Notes: generated from the letters alone by a model not told the origin. DNA of 35,910 nucleotides from Chloroflexota bacterium (GCA_023473795.1 JAMCYS010000056.1:1-35910); one strand, 5' to 3'. Shown: positions 8,224-16,929, counted from the stretch's first letter. Program-made: numbers and translations.

Positions 8224-8253
8224 GCCGGCTGGCGGAAGCTTCCGCCAGCCGGC
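8224..8253. terminator. Perfect 30-bp palindrome followed by T-rich stretch
   Basis: Bases 8224-8253 are a perfect self-complement centred on AAGCTT, followed by CGATTCTTCTT. It is the strongest terminator-like structure in the window and separates the 41-residue ORF from the Lrp-type regulator. Confidence 0.65.
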
Positions 8254-8330
8254 CGATTCTTCTTAATCGCCCCAGCGCTTCGCCTCGCCGCCAAGTTCGC
8301 CGCAGCTAGTCCTAATTAGCTATACCTAGG

Positions 8331-8357
8331 TAGTACTGTCTAGTAGTCTAAGTACTA
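8331..8357. promoter_or_regulatory. Possible operator upstream of Lrp/AsnC gene
   Basis: TAGTACT (8331-8337) and its exact inverse AGTACTA (8351-8357) lie 20 bp centre to centre in an AT-rich island, 35 bp upstream of the -35 box. Spacing near two helical turns on one DNA face is what a dimeric or multimeric regulator such as Lrp could use. Autoregulation is inference. Confidence 0.35.
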
Positions 8358-8391
8358 TTTACACCAGCCGGGAAATGGCCCGTTGGGAGGA

Positions 8392-8420
8392 TTGACGCTT
8401 TTCGTACCGTAAGGTCTAAT
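8392..8420 (+). promoter_or_regulatory. Sigma70-type promoter for Lrp/AsnC gene
   Basis: TTGACG at 8392-8397, a 17-bp spacer, and TCTAAT at 8415-8420 match the -35/-10 consensus at five of six positions each, in a locally AT-rich stretch. Transcription would start about 8427, giving a short leader before the start at 8461. Confidence 0.65.
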
Positions 8421-8460
8421 AAATTACGATTCTCGTACTCCACAGGTGGGATTGCGACGG

Positions 8461-8967
8461 ATGACAGCAAGGGCGCTGGACTACCTAGATAGGAAGATCG
8501 TCGCTCTGGTCCAAGAGGACGGGCGCATCCCCAACCTCGCGATGGCCCGCCAGCTCGGGGTCACCGAGGGCACCGTCCGCAAGCGGCTCGAGCGCCTTAT
8601 TGCCGACGGCTTCGTCCGCGTCACCGCCGTCGCCGACCCCACGATGTTCGGCTACCACATCCACACCATGATCGGCATCCAGACCGACCCCGGGCGCGGC
8701 GCCGAAGCTGCCGCCAGTCTCTCCCTTATGCCCGAGGTCCTGGCCGTCTACCTTACCTCCGGCTCCTACGACCTCCTCGTGGAGGCGGTTCTACCCTCCA
8801 ACGAGGATTTTCTCTCTTTTCTCAACGACCGCTTGGGCGCCGTCGCCGGCGTCCGCCGGTCCGAGGCCTATCACGTCTTGAAGGTTCTGAAGCGCGCCCG
8901 TGATTGGCGATTGCCGGCCCATCCCGCCGAGTTCGCCCCGGGCATGGTGGCAAGCGAGAGAGCCTAG
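8461..8967 (+). CDS. Lrp/AsnC-family transcriptional regulator
   Basis: A 168-residue DNA-binding regulator. Residues about 5-60 form the winged helix-turn-helix (LDRKIVALVQEDGRIPNLAMARQ, then VTEGTVRKRLERLIADGFVR). The rest is the RAM ligand-binding and oligomerisation domain (HIHTMIGIQTDPGRG, VYLTSGSYDLLVEAVLPSNEDF). ATG 8461 is preferred over GTG 8446 by alignment with the start of the DNA-binding domain; neither has a strong ribosome site. It stands directly upstream of sat in the same direction, behind its own promoter, so it may control the sulfur cluster as well as itself. The effector is unknown; family members sense amino acids or other small molecules. Confidence 0.9.
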   Translation: MTARALDYLDRKIVALVQEDGRIPNLAMARQLGVTEGTVRKRLERLIADGFVRVTAVADPTMFGYHIHTMIGIQTDPGRGAEAAASLSLMPEVLAVYLTSGSYDLLVEAVLPSNEDFLSFLNDRLGAVAGVRRSEAYHVLKVLKRARDWRLPAHPAEFAPGMVASERA

Positions 8968-9108
8968 ACCGCTGCCGGCGGCCGGCTGCCAGCCGTCTGC
9001 CGGTTCTCAGGAGGTGATCGTCGGAACAACTATTTGGCGCTAAGCGTCCCCGGGCCTGGCTGGGCGGGCAGCCGCGCCCGTAACCTCAGCGATGAAATGG
9101 AGGAGAGT

Positions 9109-10341
9109 ATGGTCGACAATGCCCTGTCACCCCACGGCGGTAAGATCGTGGAACGGGTGGTGCCAACGCCAGCCGAGAAGCTGCGCGGCCTGACCCAGGT
9201 CCCCATCCGCGGGCCTCAGGCGCGCGAGTGTCTCGGCATCGCCTATGGCTTCTTCTCGCCCCTCGAGGGCTTCCTGACGGCCGCCGACGTCGACTCGGTC
9301 GTCAAGAACATGACCCTCGCCAGCGGCTACGTCTGGAGCATCCCCCTCGTCTTCGACCTGTCCGAGGGCCAGATCAAGGAGATGGGGATCAAAGAGGGCG
9401 GCAAGCTGCTCCTCACCTACCAGGACCAGCCGTTCGCCACGCTCGACGTCGAGGAGATCTTCTCCTACGACAAGGAGCTGATGGCCAAGAACGTCTACGG
9501 CACCACCGACCCCAAGCACCCGGGAGTCAAGCGCACTCAGGCCTACCAGGACAAGTTCGTTGGCGGCAAGGTCACGATCGTCAACCCGCCGGTGATCAAC
9601 CCGCCCTTCGACGGCTTCTGGTTCCCTCCCAAGGCCCAGCGCGAGCTCTTCGCCCAGCGCGGCTGGAAGAAGGTCGTCGCCCACCAGACGCGCAATGTGC
9701 CCCACGCCGGCCACGAGTGGCTGATGAAGGGCGCCTGGTTCGCGGCCAACGCCGACGCCATCTTGGTCAACCCCGTCATCGGCGAGAAGCGGCCCGGCGA
9801 CTACATCGACGAGGCCATCTTGCTCAGTCACGATATTCTGCGCAAGGCCGGCTATTTCCGCGAGGATATCCACACCACCTCGCTCCTGCTCTGGGACATG
9901 CGCTATGCCGGCCCGCGCGAGGCCGTATTCCACGCCATCGTGCGCAAGAACCTGGGCTGCACCCACCACATGTTCGGTCGTGACCACGCCGGCGTGGGCA
10001 CCTACTACGACACCTACGCCGCCCATCGCATCTTCAATGAACTGCCCGACCTGGGCATCTACCCGGTAAAGACGCTCGAGTGGTGGTACTGCCCGGTCTG
10101 CGCCGGCATCGCCTACGAGGAGCAGTGCGCGCACAAACAAGAGGCTCAACGCTTCAGCGGCAGCCTCATCCGCAGCATCATCGAGGACGGGGTCAAACCG
10201 CCGCGCCTCATCTTCCGCCCCGAGGTCTTCGACCTGGTCATGGAGAGCGCGGAGAAGTACGGCCACGGCTCGCCGTTCGTCAACGAGGCCTACCTGAAGC
10301 GGCCCGACCCGGTGATGACCATCCCGGCGATGCAGCTCTAG
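9109..10341 (+). CDS. sat: Sulfate adenylyltransferase (ATP sulfurylase)
   Basis: A 410-residue homo-oligomeric-type ATP sulfurylase interconverting ATP plus sulfate with APS plus pyrophosphate in the cytoplasm. The nucleotide-binding motif is QTRNVPHAGHE (193-203), matching QTRNPxHxxHE with Val inserted as in dissimilatory enzymes, and GRDHAG is at 290-295. CPVCAGIAYEEQC near residue 325 matches the zinc-binding cysteines of bacterial dissimilatory Sat. ATG 9109 follows GGAGGAGAG; the frame to 9034 lacks a ribosome site. It heads a run of the APS reductase and Qmo genes, so the role is dissimilatory rather than assimilatory. No APS kinase domain is present. Confidence 0.97.
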   Translation: MVDNALSPHGGKIVERVVPTPAEKLRGLTQVPIRGPQARECLGIAYGFFSPLEGFLTAADVDSVVKNMTLASGYVWSIPLVFDLSEGQIKEMGIKEGGKLLLTYQDQPFATLDVEEIFSYDKELMAKNVYGTTDPKHPGVKRTQAYQDKFVGGKVTIVNPPVINPPFDGFWFPPKAQRELFAQRGWKKVVAHQTRNVPHAGHEWLMKGAWFAANADAILVNPVIGEKRPGDYIDEAILLSHDILRKAGYFREDIHTTSLLLWDMRYAGPREAVFHAIVRKNLGCTHHMFGRDHAGVGTYYDTYAAHRIFNELPDLGIYPVKTLEWWYCPVCAGIAYEEQCAHKQEAQRFSGSLIRSIIEDGVKPPRLIFRPEVFDLVMESAEKYGHGSPFVNEAYLKRPDPVMTIPAMQL

Positions 10342-10372
10342 GCCGGCGCGAACGCGAGAGAAGGAGAGCGGC

Positions 10373-10684
10373 ATGAGCGAAGAAGTCTATCCGATCAACA
10401 TCTGGATCAACGAAGAGCGCTTCGAGAAGGTCAGAGTCGCTGGCCTGGCCGAGCTGACTAAGGATGTCTTGGCGGGTTTGAAGGTCATCCAGGTGCCCGC
10501 GTCGGTGGCCGAAAAGGATGCCCTGCTGTCCAAGTTCCCCAAGGCCAAATGCGACACCGCCACCACCAAGACCATCGAACTATTGCCCAGGGAGGTGAAG
10601 GACCAACTACTCGATCTGGCGCTCGAGCAGCGCAACGTCAACGTGGCCGGTTTGTTCTTGGAGAAGCTAGAGGCCAAGAAATAA
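10373..10684 (+). CDS. Unrecognised 103-aa protein between sat and aprB
   Basis: A small acidic/basic-mixed cytoplasmic protein with no signal or membrane segment. It starts at ATG 10373 behind AAGGAGAG and sits 31 bp after sat and 83 bp before aprB, co-directional with both. Visible pattern: a beta-like start (VYPINIWINEERFEKVRV), an LTKDVLAGLKVIQVPASV segment, one cysteine (KAKCDTATTKT), then an amphipathic helical tail (VKDQLLDLALEQRN). I do not recognise a named function. Position strictly between the two APS enzymes suggests an accessory or regulatory partner of sulfate activation or APS reduction. Confidence 0.8.
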   Translation: MSEEVYPINIWINEERFEKVRVAGLAELTKDVLAGLKVIQVPASVAEKDALLSKFPKAKCDTATTKTIELLPREVKDQLLDLALEQRNVNVAGLFLEKLEAKK

Positions 10685-10767
10685 GGCCCGACGCCGCGGG
10701 CAGCGCCGCCAAAGGTCACCGCTGGCCGCCGCGCCCGCCCGCAAAGTAAAGCGAGGAAGGGAGAGTA

Positions 10768-11220
10768 ATGCCAAGCTTCATCAACCCCGAAAAGTGCGAC
10801 GGCTGCAAGGCGCAGGACAAGACAGCCTGCCAGTACGTCTGCCCGAACGACCTGATGGTCTTGGACAAGGCAACGAACAAGGCCTACAATCAGGAGCCGG
10901 ACCTCTGCTGGGAGTGCTACTCCTGCGTCAAGATCTGCCCCACCCAGGCCATCGACGTCCGCGGCTACGCCGACTTCGTGCCCCTGGGCGGCAGCGTCAC
11001 CCCCCTGCGCGGCACGGACTCGATCATGTGGACGGTCCAGTTCCGCAACGGCAAGATCAAGCGCTTCAAGTTCCCCACCCGCACCAAGCCCGAAGGGGCC
11101 ATTCAGCCCTTCGCCGACATGCCGGAACCCACGCCTGAGGGACTCAAGGCGCAGGAGCTGGCTGGTGAGCCCAAGTGGCTCATGATCGAGAAGATGGCCA
11201 GGCTGGAGGATAAGGGCTAA
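10768..11220 (+). CDS. aprB: Adenylylsulfate reductase, beta subunit
   Basis: A 150-residue iron-sulfur subunit of dissimilatory APS reductase. Two [4Fe-4S] sets are visible: C-DG-C followed by TAC-QYV-CP, and C-WE-C-YS-C-VKI-CP. Together they form the electron wire from the quinone-linked Qmo complex to FAD in AprA. After the ferredoxin domain comes the beta-sheet/tail segment (GGSVTPLRGTDSIMWTVQFRNG) that wraps round AprA in known structures. The stop shares a base with the aprA start (TAATG), giving tight coupling. RBS GAAGGGAGAG precedes ATG 10768. Confidence 0.97.
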   Translation: MPSFINPEKCDGCKAQDKTACQYVCPNDLMVLDKATNKAYNQEPDLCWECYSCVKICPTQAIDVRGYADFVPLGGSVTPLRGTDSIMWTVQFRNGKIKRFKFPTRTKPEGAIQPFADMPEPTPEGLKAQELAGEPKWLMIEKMARLEDKG

Positions 11221-13079
11221 TGGAACCAACAGTCGAAGTCGTCAAGAGTGATGTCCTGGTCGTCGGCGGTGGCATGGCCGGTTGTGGCGCCGCTTACGAG
11301 GCCAAGTATTGGGGCAAGAACCTGAGAGTCGTCCTGGTCGAGAAGGCTGCTACCGAGCGCTCCGGCGCCGTGGCCCAGGGCCTCTCCGCCATCAACACCT
11401 ACCTCGGCCAGCGCTGGGGCGAGAAGACGCCGGAAGACTTCGTCCGCTACGTGCGCACCGACCTAATGGGCATCGTGCGTGAGGACCTCGTCTACGACGT
11501 CGCCCGCCACGTCGACTCCTCGGTGCACCTGTTCGAGGAGTGGGGCCTGCCGATCTGGAAGACCGACGAAGGCAAGTACGTCCGTGAGGGGCCCTGGCAG
11601 ATCATGATCAACGGCGAGTCCTACAAGCCCATCGTGGCCGAGGCCGCCAAGACCGCCATCGGGGCGGAGAACCTGTACGAGCGCGTCATCGTCACCCACC
11701 TGCTGAACGACCCCAACGACCCCGGCCGCGTCGCCGGCGCCGTCGGCTTCAGCGTGCGCGAGAACAAGTTCTACGTCTTCCAGGCCAAGTCGGTGATCGT
11801 CACCTGCGGCGGCGCTACGCTCCTCTTCCGCCCCCGCTCGGTCGGTGAGGGCCTGGGCCGCACCTGGTACGCCATCTTCGACACCGGCTCCACCTTCGCC
11901 ATGATGGCCCAGGTCGGCGCCGAGATGACCCAGATGGAGAACCGCTTCATCCCCTCGCGCTTCAAGGACGGCTACGGCCCCGTCGGTGCCTGGTTCCTGC
12001 TACTGAAGTCCACCGCCACCAACGCCTACGGCGAGAACTACATGGTGACCCAGGCCGACGAGCTGAAGAAGTACGAGCCCTACGGCTCGGCCAAGCCCAC
12101 GCCGACCCCGTTGCGCAATCACCTGATGCTCACCGACATCCTCGCCGGCAAGGGCCCCATCTATATGCGCACCGACGAGGCCCTGGCGCGTCTCTCCGGC
12201 GGCGACAAGAAGAAACTGCGCTCCCTGGAGAGCGAGGCCTGGGAGGACTTCCTGGACATGACGATCTCGCAGGCCGGGCTCTGGGCCGCCCAGAACATCG
12301 CCCCCGAGGAGCAGCCCTCCGAGATCACCCTGGCCGAGCCCTACATCATGGGCTCGCACTCCGGCTGCGCCGGCATGTGGGTCTCCGGTCCCGAGGACAT
12401 CGCCCCGCCGGAGTACTTCTGGGGCTACAACCGCATGACCACCGTCAAGGGCCTCTTCACGGCCGGTGACGGCGTCGGCGCCGCCCCCCACAAGTTCTCC
12501 TCCGGCTCCTTCACCGAGGGCCGCCTCGCCGCCAAGGCGGCGGTGCAGTACTGCGCCGACCACCCGGGCGAGATCGCCGTCGATCAGGACAAGGTCAACG
12601 CCCTTCAGGCCGAGATCTTCAAGCCGTTCGAGACGTTCGAGAAGAATCAGGGTGCCTCGACGACCCCGGAAATCAACCCCAAGTACCTTCTGCCCAAGGC
12701 TGGTTTGACCCGCCTGCAGAAGATCATGGACGACTACGCGGCCGGCTCCGGCACCTGGTACCGCACCAACGAGCCCATGCTCACCCGCGGCCTCGAGCTG
12801 CTGGGCGCCCTCAAGGAGGACCTCAACAACGCCATGGCCGCCCGCAACCTGCACGAACTGCTGCGTTGCTGGGAGCTGGTGCACCGCACCTGGACGGCCG
12901 AATCCCACGTCCGGCACATGCTGCACCGCAAGGAGACCCGCTGGCCGGGCTACTACTACCGCACCGATTTCCCGGACGTCGACGACGCCAATTGGCGCAA
13001 GTTCGTCAACTCCAAGTTCGATCCGGCCACCGGCGCCTGGGAGATGGGCACCAAGCCGTATCTCCAGTTGGTACCGTAG
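11220..13079 (+). CDS. aprA: Adenylylsulfate reductase, alpha subunit
   Basis: A 619-residue flavoprotein of the fumarate-reductase fold that reduces APS to sulfite and AMP. The N-terminal dinucleotide motif is VVGGGMAGCGAAYEA. ERSGAVAQGLSAINTYLG is the family signature for FAD and substrate approach. ENRFIPSRFKDGYGPVGAW and GSHSGCAGMWVSGPED contain the Arg and His of the active-site region. GLFTAGDGVGAAPHKFSSGSFTEGR is the C-terminal FAD-binding segment. The length is slightly short of the ~660 typical for Desulfobacterota enzymes but no domain is missing. Coupled to aprB by a 1-base overlap. Direction of catalysis (reduction or oxidation) cannot be proven by sequence; the neighbouring Qmo complex favours reduction. 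Confidence 0.97.
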   Translation: MEPTVEVVKSDVLVVGGGMAGCGAAYEAKYWGKNLRVVLVEKAATERSGAVAQGLSAINTYLGQRWGEKTPEDFVRYVRTDLMGIVREDLVYDVARHVDSSVHLFEEWGLPIWKTDEGKYVREGPWQIMINGESYKPIVAEAAKTAIGAENLYERVIVTHLLNDPNDPGRVAGAVGFSVRENKFYVFQAKSVIVTCGGATLLFRPRSVGEGLGRTWYAIFDTGSTFAMMAQVGAEMTQMENRFIPSRFKDGYGPVGAWFLLLKSTATNAYGENYMVTQADELKKYEPYGSAKPTPTPLRNHLMLTDILAGKGPIYMRTDEALARLSGGDKKKLRSLESEAWEDFLDMTISQAGLWAAQNIAPEEQPSEITLAEPYIMGSHSGCAGMWVSGPEDIAPPEYFWGYNRMTTVKGLFTAGDGVGAAPHKFSSGSFTEGRLAAKAAVQYCADHPGEIAVDQDKVNALQAEIFKPFETFEKNQGASTTPEINPKYLLPKAGLTRLQKIMDDYAAGSGTWYRTNEPMLTRGLELLGALKEDLNNAMAARNLHELLRCWELVHRTWTAESHVRHMLHRKETRWPGYYYRTDFPDVDDANWRKFVNSKFDPATGAWEMGTKPYLQLVP

Positions 13080-13099
13080 CAGGAGGCCTAACCCCCTGT

Positions 13100-13196
13100 C
13101 CCCCTTCCCCACTGGGGAAGGGGGAACGCCCCTCCTCCTGTCGGGGAGGGGCGCGGGTTGCTCCATTACATCGTAGGGGCGGGGCATGCCCCGCCC
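13100..13196. repeat. Cluster of GC-rich hairpins between aprA and qmoA
   Basis: Three stems in 97 bp: 13100-13110 with 13114-13124 (perfect, 3-nt loop), 13128-13135 with 13145-13152, and the 20-bp perfect palindrome GGGCGGGGCATGCCCCGCCC at 13177-13196. The remaining gap to qmoA (261 bp in all) shows no ORF with a ribosome site. The stems may act as a processing or attenuation zone, or are inserted palindromic repeats. Confidence 0.65.
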
Positions 13197-13340
13197 GCCT
13201 GATTTGGTCCCGGGACATGGGGGCGCACGGCGATTGGCCTCGTCCCCTACCCCCACCCTGCAAGGCGGGGGGTTATCAATCCCGCCGGCCAGGCGGGGGC
13301 ATCCAGAACACGCGCCTTTGGCGGCCGAAGGAGAGACGAC

Positions 13341-14600
13341 ATGGCTTCTGCCGACATTGTCGTGGTCGGAGGCGGTATGGCCGGCCTCAGTGCCGCCCTC
13401 GAGGCGGCCGAGTGCGGCTACTCCGTCGCCCTCCTCGAGAAGGAACCGTTCCTCGGGGGCCGAGTGATGCGCATGCATCGCTTTTTCCCCAAGCTCTGCC
13501 CGCCCACCTGCGGCCTGGAACTCTACTTCCGCCGCCTCAAGACCAACCCGCGCGTCCAGTACTACACCCAGGCGACGGTCCAGAACGTTCGTGGCGGCCG
13601 CGGGGCCTTCATGGTCGACGTGCTCCAGAGCCCCCGCTTCGTTGCCACCGACAAATGTACCGCCTGCGGCGAGTGCCTGGCCGTCTGCCCGGCCGAGCGT
13701 AGCGACGACTTCAACTACGGACTCGGCCGCACCAACGCCATCTACTTGCCCCACCAGATGGCGATGCCCAACAAGTACGCCATCGACTCCGCCGCCTGCC
13801 TTGGTCAGAGCTGCGCCAAGTGCGTCGCCGTCTGCCCCTACGGCGCCATCGACCTGGCCGAGAAGCCCCAGACGTTCGCCCTCGCGGCCAAGTCGATCGT
13901 CCTCGCCAGCGGCTGGCAGCCCTACGACGGCGACAATCTCGCCGAGTCCCTCGGCTACGGCCGCCTGCCGGGCGTGGTCAACAACGTCACCTTCGAGCGC
14001 CTGGCCGCGGGCGAGGGTCCCACGGGCGGCAAGCTGCTCCGCCCGGGCGACGGCAAGGAGATTCAGAGCATCGCCTTCGTCCAGTGCGCGGGCTCGCGCG
14101 ACGAGAACCATCTGCCCTACTGCTCGGCCGTTTGCTGCCTGGGCTCGCTCAAGCAAGCCACCTACGTGCGCGAACGAGTGCCGAGCGCGCAGGTGCACGT
14201 GTTCTTCATCGACGCCCGCTGCCCCGGCCGCTACGAGGACTTCTACCGCAAGGTGGCGGCCGACCCGCTGGTCAAGACCTGGCGCGGCAAGGTGGCCAAG
14301 GTGACGCGCGACGAGGGCACGGGCGCCCTCACCGTCGAGGCCGACGATTCGCTCACCGGCCACAAGACCCGCGCCACGGTCGACATGGTAGTGCTGGCCA
14401 CCGGCACCGACCCGGCGCCGGCCCGCCAGGCCCTGCCGGGCCTCGGCCTGGCCTTCGACGCCTTCGGCTTCGTGCTGCCCGACGGCCTGCCCGGCGTGCA
14501 CCCGGCCGGCGTGGCCAAGCACCCGATGGACGTCGCCCAGAGCGTGCGCGACGGCACCGGCGCCGCCCTGCGCGCCATCCAAGACGTGGTCGGGGGTTAG
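13341..14600 (+). CDS. qmoA: Quinone-interacting membrane-bound oxidoreductase, subunit A
   Basis: A 419-residue HdrA-like flavoprotein. It begins with VVVGGGMAGLSAALEAAECG for FAD; KLCPPTCGLELYFRR is the QmoA/HdrA cysteine pair. Ferredoxin-type clusters follow: C-TA-C-GE-C-LAV-CP, then ACLGQSCAKCVAVCPYGAIDL. FVQCAGSRDENHLPYCSAVCC is shared with QmoB downstream. With QmoB and QmoC it carries electrons between menaquinol and AprBA at the cytoplasmic face of the membrane. RBS GGAGAG sits before ATG 13341. It follows aprA across a 261-bp hairpin-rich gap and leads directly to qmoB with 3 bp between. Confidence 0.95.
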   Translation: MASADIVVVGGGMAGLSAALEAAECGYSVALLEKEPFLGGRVMRMHRFFPKLCPPTCGLELYFRRLKTNPRVQYYTQATVQNVRGGRGAFMVDVLQSPRFVATDKCTACGECLAVCPAERSDDFNYGLGRTNAIYLPHQMAMPNKYAIDSAACLGQSCAKCVAVCPYGAIDLAEKPQTFALAAKSIVLASGWQPYDGDNLAESLGYGRLPGVVNNVTFERLAAGEGPTGGKLLRPGDGKEIQSIAFVQCAGSRDENHLPYCSAVCCLGSLKQATYVRERVPSAQVHVFFIDARCPGRYEDFYRKVAADPLVKTWRGKVAKVTRDEGTGALTVEADDSLTGHKTRATVDMVVLATGTDPAPARQALPGLGLAFDAFGFVLPDGLPGVHPAGVAKHPMDVAQSVRDGTGAALRAIQDVVGG

Positions 14601-14603
14601 ATT

Positions 14604-16727
14604 ATGGCTGCCAACAAGGTGAGGCTCTACATCTGCACCGGCTGCGGCATCGGCGAAGCGCTCGACGCCGCGGCCCTGGGCGCGATTGCCGCCCAGGAAT
14701 ACGGCGCTCAGGTCGTCACCCATCCCCACCTTTGCGGGCCGGAGGGCGGCACCCTCATCCGCGAGGAGCGCGAACGCGAGGGCTGCCAGCGCCTCGCCAT
14801 CGCCGCTTGCTCCGGCCGCGTCAACGCCGAAGTCTTCACCCTCGACCAGACGCTGGTCGAGCGCATCAACCTGCGCGAGCAAGTCGCCTGGTGCCACGAG
14901 CCCGCCACGGAGGAGACGCAGGCCCTGGCCACCGATCAGGTCCGCATGGGTCTAGTCAAGCTCCAGAAGAGCGATTTCCCCGAGCCCGCCCCGGCCGTCT
15001 CTCAGGAGCGCGTGCTGGTGGTGGGCGGCGGCATTGCCGGCCTCACCGCCGCCCTGGAGGTGGCGAACGCCGGCCGCGAGGTCACGCTGCTGGAGCGCGA
15101 GCCGGTACTCGGCGGCTGGCTGGCCAATTTCGCCTACATCTCCCCCTCGACTCCGCCCTACCGCGAGCCCCAGGTGCCGCCTCTGGCCGAGAAGGTCAGG
15201 GCCGTCCAGGCTCACCCGCGCGTCCAGGTGCTGCTCGGTGCCGAAATCGAGAAGGCCGCTGGCGAGCCTGGCGCCTTCGCCGTCACCTACAAACAGAACG
15301 GCAATAGCGCCGAGCTGGGCGCGGCCGCCATCGTTCTCGCCACCGGCTGGGAACCATACGATGCCACCAAGCTGGGCCACCTAGGCTACGGCGTCTCGCC
15401 CAACGTCATCACCGGCGTCGAGCTGGAGGCCGAGCTGAAGAACGGCGGCGCTAGGCTGGTCAACGGCCGCGCCCCGGAAAGCGTGGTCTTCGTCCAGTGC
15501 GCCGGCTCGCGCGACGAGAACCACCTGCCCTACTGCTCCAGCGTCTGCTGCCAGGCCTCGCTCAAACAGGCGCTCCTCCTGCGCCAGCAGTTCCCTCAGG
15601 CTAACGTCTTCATCTTACATAAAGACATCCGCACTCCCGGCCAGTACGAGGAGTTCTACAAGCGCGTGCAGGAGGACCCCCAGATCTTCTTCCTGCGCGG
15701 CGAGGTAGCCTCGGTGGCACCAGACGGCGGCAATCTTCTGGTTTCGGCCACCGACACCCAGCTGGGCCGCTCGGTGGCCGTGCAGGCCGACCTGGTGGTC
15801 CTGGCCACCGGCATCGTGCCCCGGGCCGCGGCGACCCTCAACCTCGATTATCGCCAGGGGCCGGACGTGCCCTCCCAGCACTACTGCTTCGCCGACTCCA
15901 ACTTCATCTGTTGGCCCTACGAGACCCAGCGCACCGGCATCTTCGCCGCCGGCTGCGTGCGCGAGCCACAGTCGGTGGCCGGCTGCATCGAGGACGCCGC
16001 CGGCGCCGGTCTGCGCGCCGCCCAGGCGGTAACACTCATCAAGGAAGGCGCCGCCCTCCACCCGCGCGTGGGCGACCTGTACTACCCCACGTTCTTCCTC
16101 CAGCGCTGCACGCAGTGCAAGCGCTGCACGGAGGAGTGCCCCTTCGGCGCCCTCGACGAGGACGCCAAGGGCACGCCGCAGCTCAATGCCAACCGCTGCC
16201 GGCGCTGCGGCGTCTGCATGGGCGCCTGCCCCGAGCGGTTGGTTTCCTTCAAGAACTACAGCATCGATATCATTACCTCCATGATCAAGGCCATCGAGGT
16301 GCCGGAGGACGAGGACATTCAGCGCATCCTGGTCCTCGCCTGCGAGAACGACGCCTACCCGGCGCTCGACCTGGCCGGCGCGCGCCACAGCAAGTATTCT
16401 GCCGCCGTCCGCACCATTTCGCTGCGCTGCCTGGGCTCGACGAACGTCGTCTTCATCGCCGACGCCGTCTCCCGCGGCATCGACGGGGTGCTCCTGCTCG
16501 GCTGCAAGTACGGCGACGACTACCAGTGTCACTTCATCAAGGGCTCGGAGCTGGCCAGCAAGCGCATGGACAACGTCCGCGAGACCCTGGGGCGTCTGCG
16601 GGTCGAGCCGGAGCGCGTGCGCCTCGAACAAGTGACGATGGACGATTGGGATAGGCTGCCGCGCCTGCTCGACGACTTCGCCGCCGAGCTCGCGGACCTG
16701 GGGCCCAACCCCTACAAGGGGTTCTGA
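14604..16727 (+). CDS. qmoB: Quinone-interacting membrane-bound oxidoreductase, subunit B
   Basis: A 707-residue HdrA/MvhD-type protein. Residues about 1-125 form an N-terminal cysteine domain (YICTGCGIGEALD, HPHLCGPEGG). Residues about 135-480 are the flavin module (RVLVVGGGIAGLTAALEVANAG) with FVQCAGSRDENHLPYCSSVCC. Two [4Fe-4S] motifs follow (C-TQ-C-KR-C-TEE-CP and C-RR-C-GV-C-MGA-CP). The last ~150 residues are the MvhD-like domain (LVLACENDAYPALDLAG, VLLLGCKYGDDYQCHFIKGSE). This combination is diagnostic of QmoB. It lies between qmoA and, after a 202-bp hairpin-rich gap, qmoC. Confidence 0.95.
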   Translation: MAANKVRLYICTGCGIGEALDAAALGAIAAQEYGAQVVTHPHLCGPEGGTLIREEREREGCQRLAIAACSGRVNAEVFTLDQTLVERINLREQVAWCHEPATEETQALATDQVRMGLVKLQKSDFPEPAPAVSQERVLVVGGGIAGLTAALEVANAGREVTLLEREPVLGGWLANFAYISPSTPPYREPQVPPLAEKVRAVQAHPRVQVLLGAEIEKAAGEPGAFAVTYKQNGNSAELGAAAIVLATGWEPYDATKLGHLGYGVSPNVITGVELEAELKNGGARLVNGRAPESVVFVQCAGSRDENHLPYCSSVCCQASLKQALLLRQQFPQANVFILHKDIRTPGQYEEFYKRVQEDPQIFFLRGEVASVAPDGGNLLVSATDTQLGRSVAVQADLVVLATGIVPRAAATLNLDYRQGPDVPSQHYCFADSNFICWPYETQRTGIFAAGCVREPQSVAGCIEDAAGAGLRAAQAVTLIKEGAALHPRVGDLYYPTFFLQRCTQCKRCTEECPFGALDEDAKGTPQLNANRCRRCGVCMGACPERLVSFKNYSIDIITSMIKAIEVPEDEDIQRILVLACENDAYPALDLAGARHSKYSAAVRTISLRCLGSTNVVFIADAVSRGIDGVLLLGCKYGDDYQCHFIKGSELASKRMDNVRETLGRLRVEPERVRLEQVTMDDWDRLPRLLDDFAAELADLGPNPYKGF

Positions 16728-16750
16728 GCACCGTCTGGGAGAAACCTATC

Positions 16751-16801
16751 GCGCGGGGGCTGTCCCGCGTACTGGAACGGCAAGGCCACTGTAGCGCGGG
16801 G
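16751..16801. repeat. GC-rich inverted/direct repeat upstream of qmoC, unit 1
   Basis: A GCGCGGGGG...CCCGCG stem at 16751-16769 is followed by GTAGCGCGGGG at 16791-16801. That 11-mer recurs exactly as the left arm of the hairpin at 35764-35791. No ORF with a ribosome site is seen in the gap. Confidence 0.5.
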
Positions 16802-16887
16802 ACGCCTCCCTGATTGAGGGTGGCAACCCCCCGCGCTGCGAGGGGGAACGTTCTTCCGCAGCCCCCCGCGGGGCGCTTGGTAGACTT

Positions 16888-16914
16888 AGCCCGGGGCTTG
16901 AGCCCCAGGGCGGA
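16888..16914. repeat. REP-like palindrome, copy 2, upstream of qmoC
   Basis: AGCCCGG...CTTGAG...GGGCGGA has the same frame as 1616-1641. It ends 15 bp before the qmoC start and its stem could influence translation of qmoC. Confidence 0.5.
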
Positions 16915-16929
16915 ACCCGGAGGTCATTT

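Noticed and set aside
12000-14897. 965-codon open frame on the minus strand
   Set aside because: It is antisense to aprA, qmoA and the start of qmoB, crosses their intergenic gap, and has Gly/Ala/Asp/Arg-rich composition with no motif; an effect of high GC.
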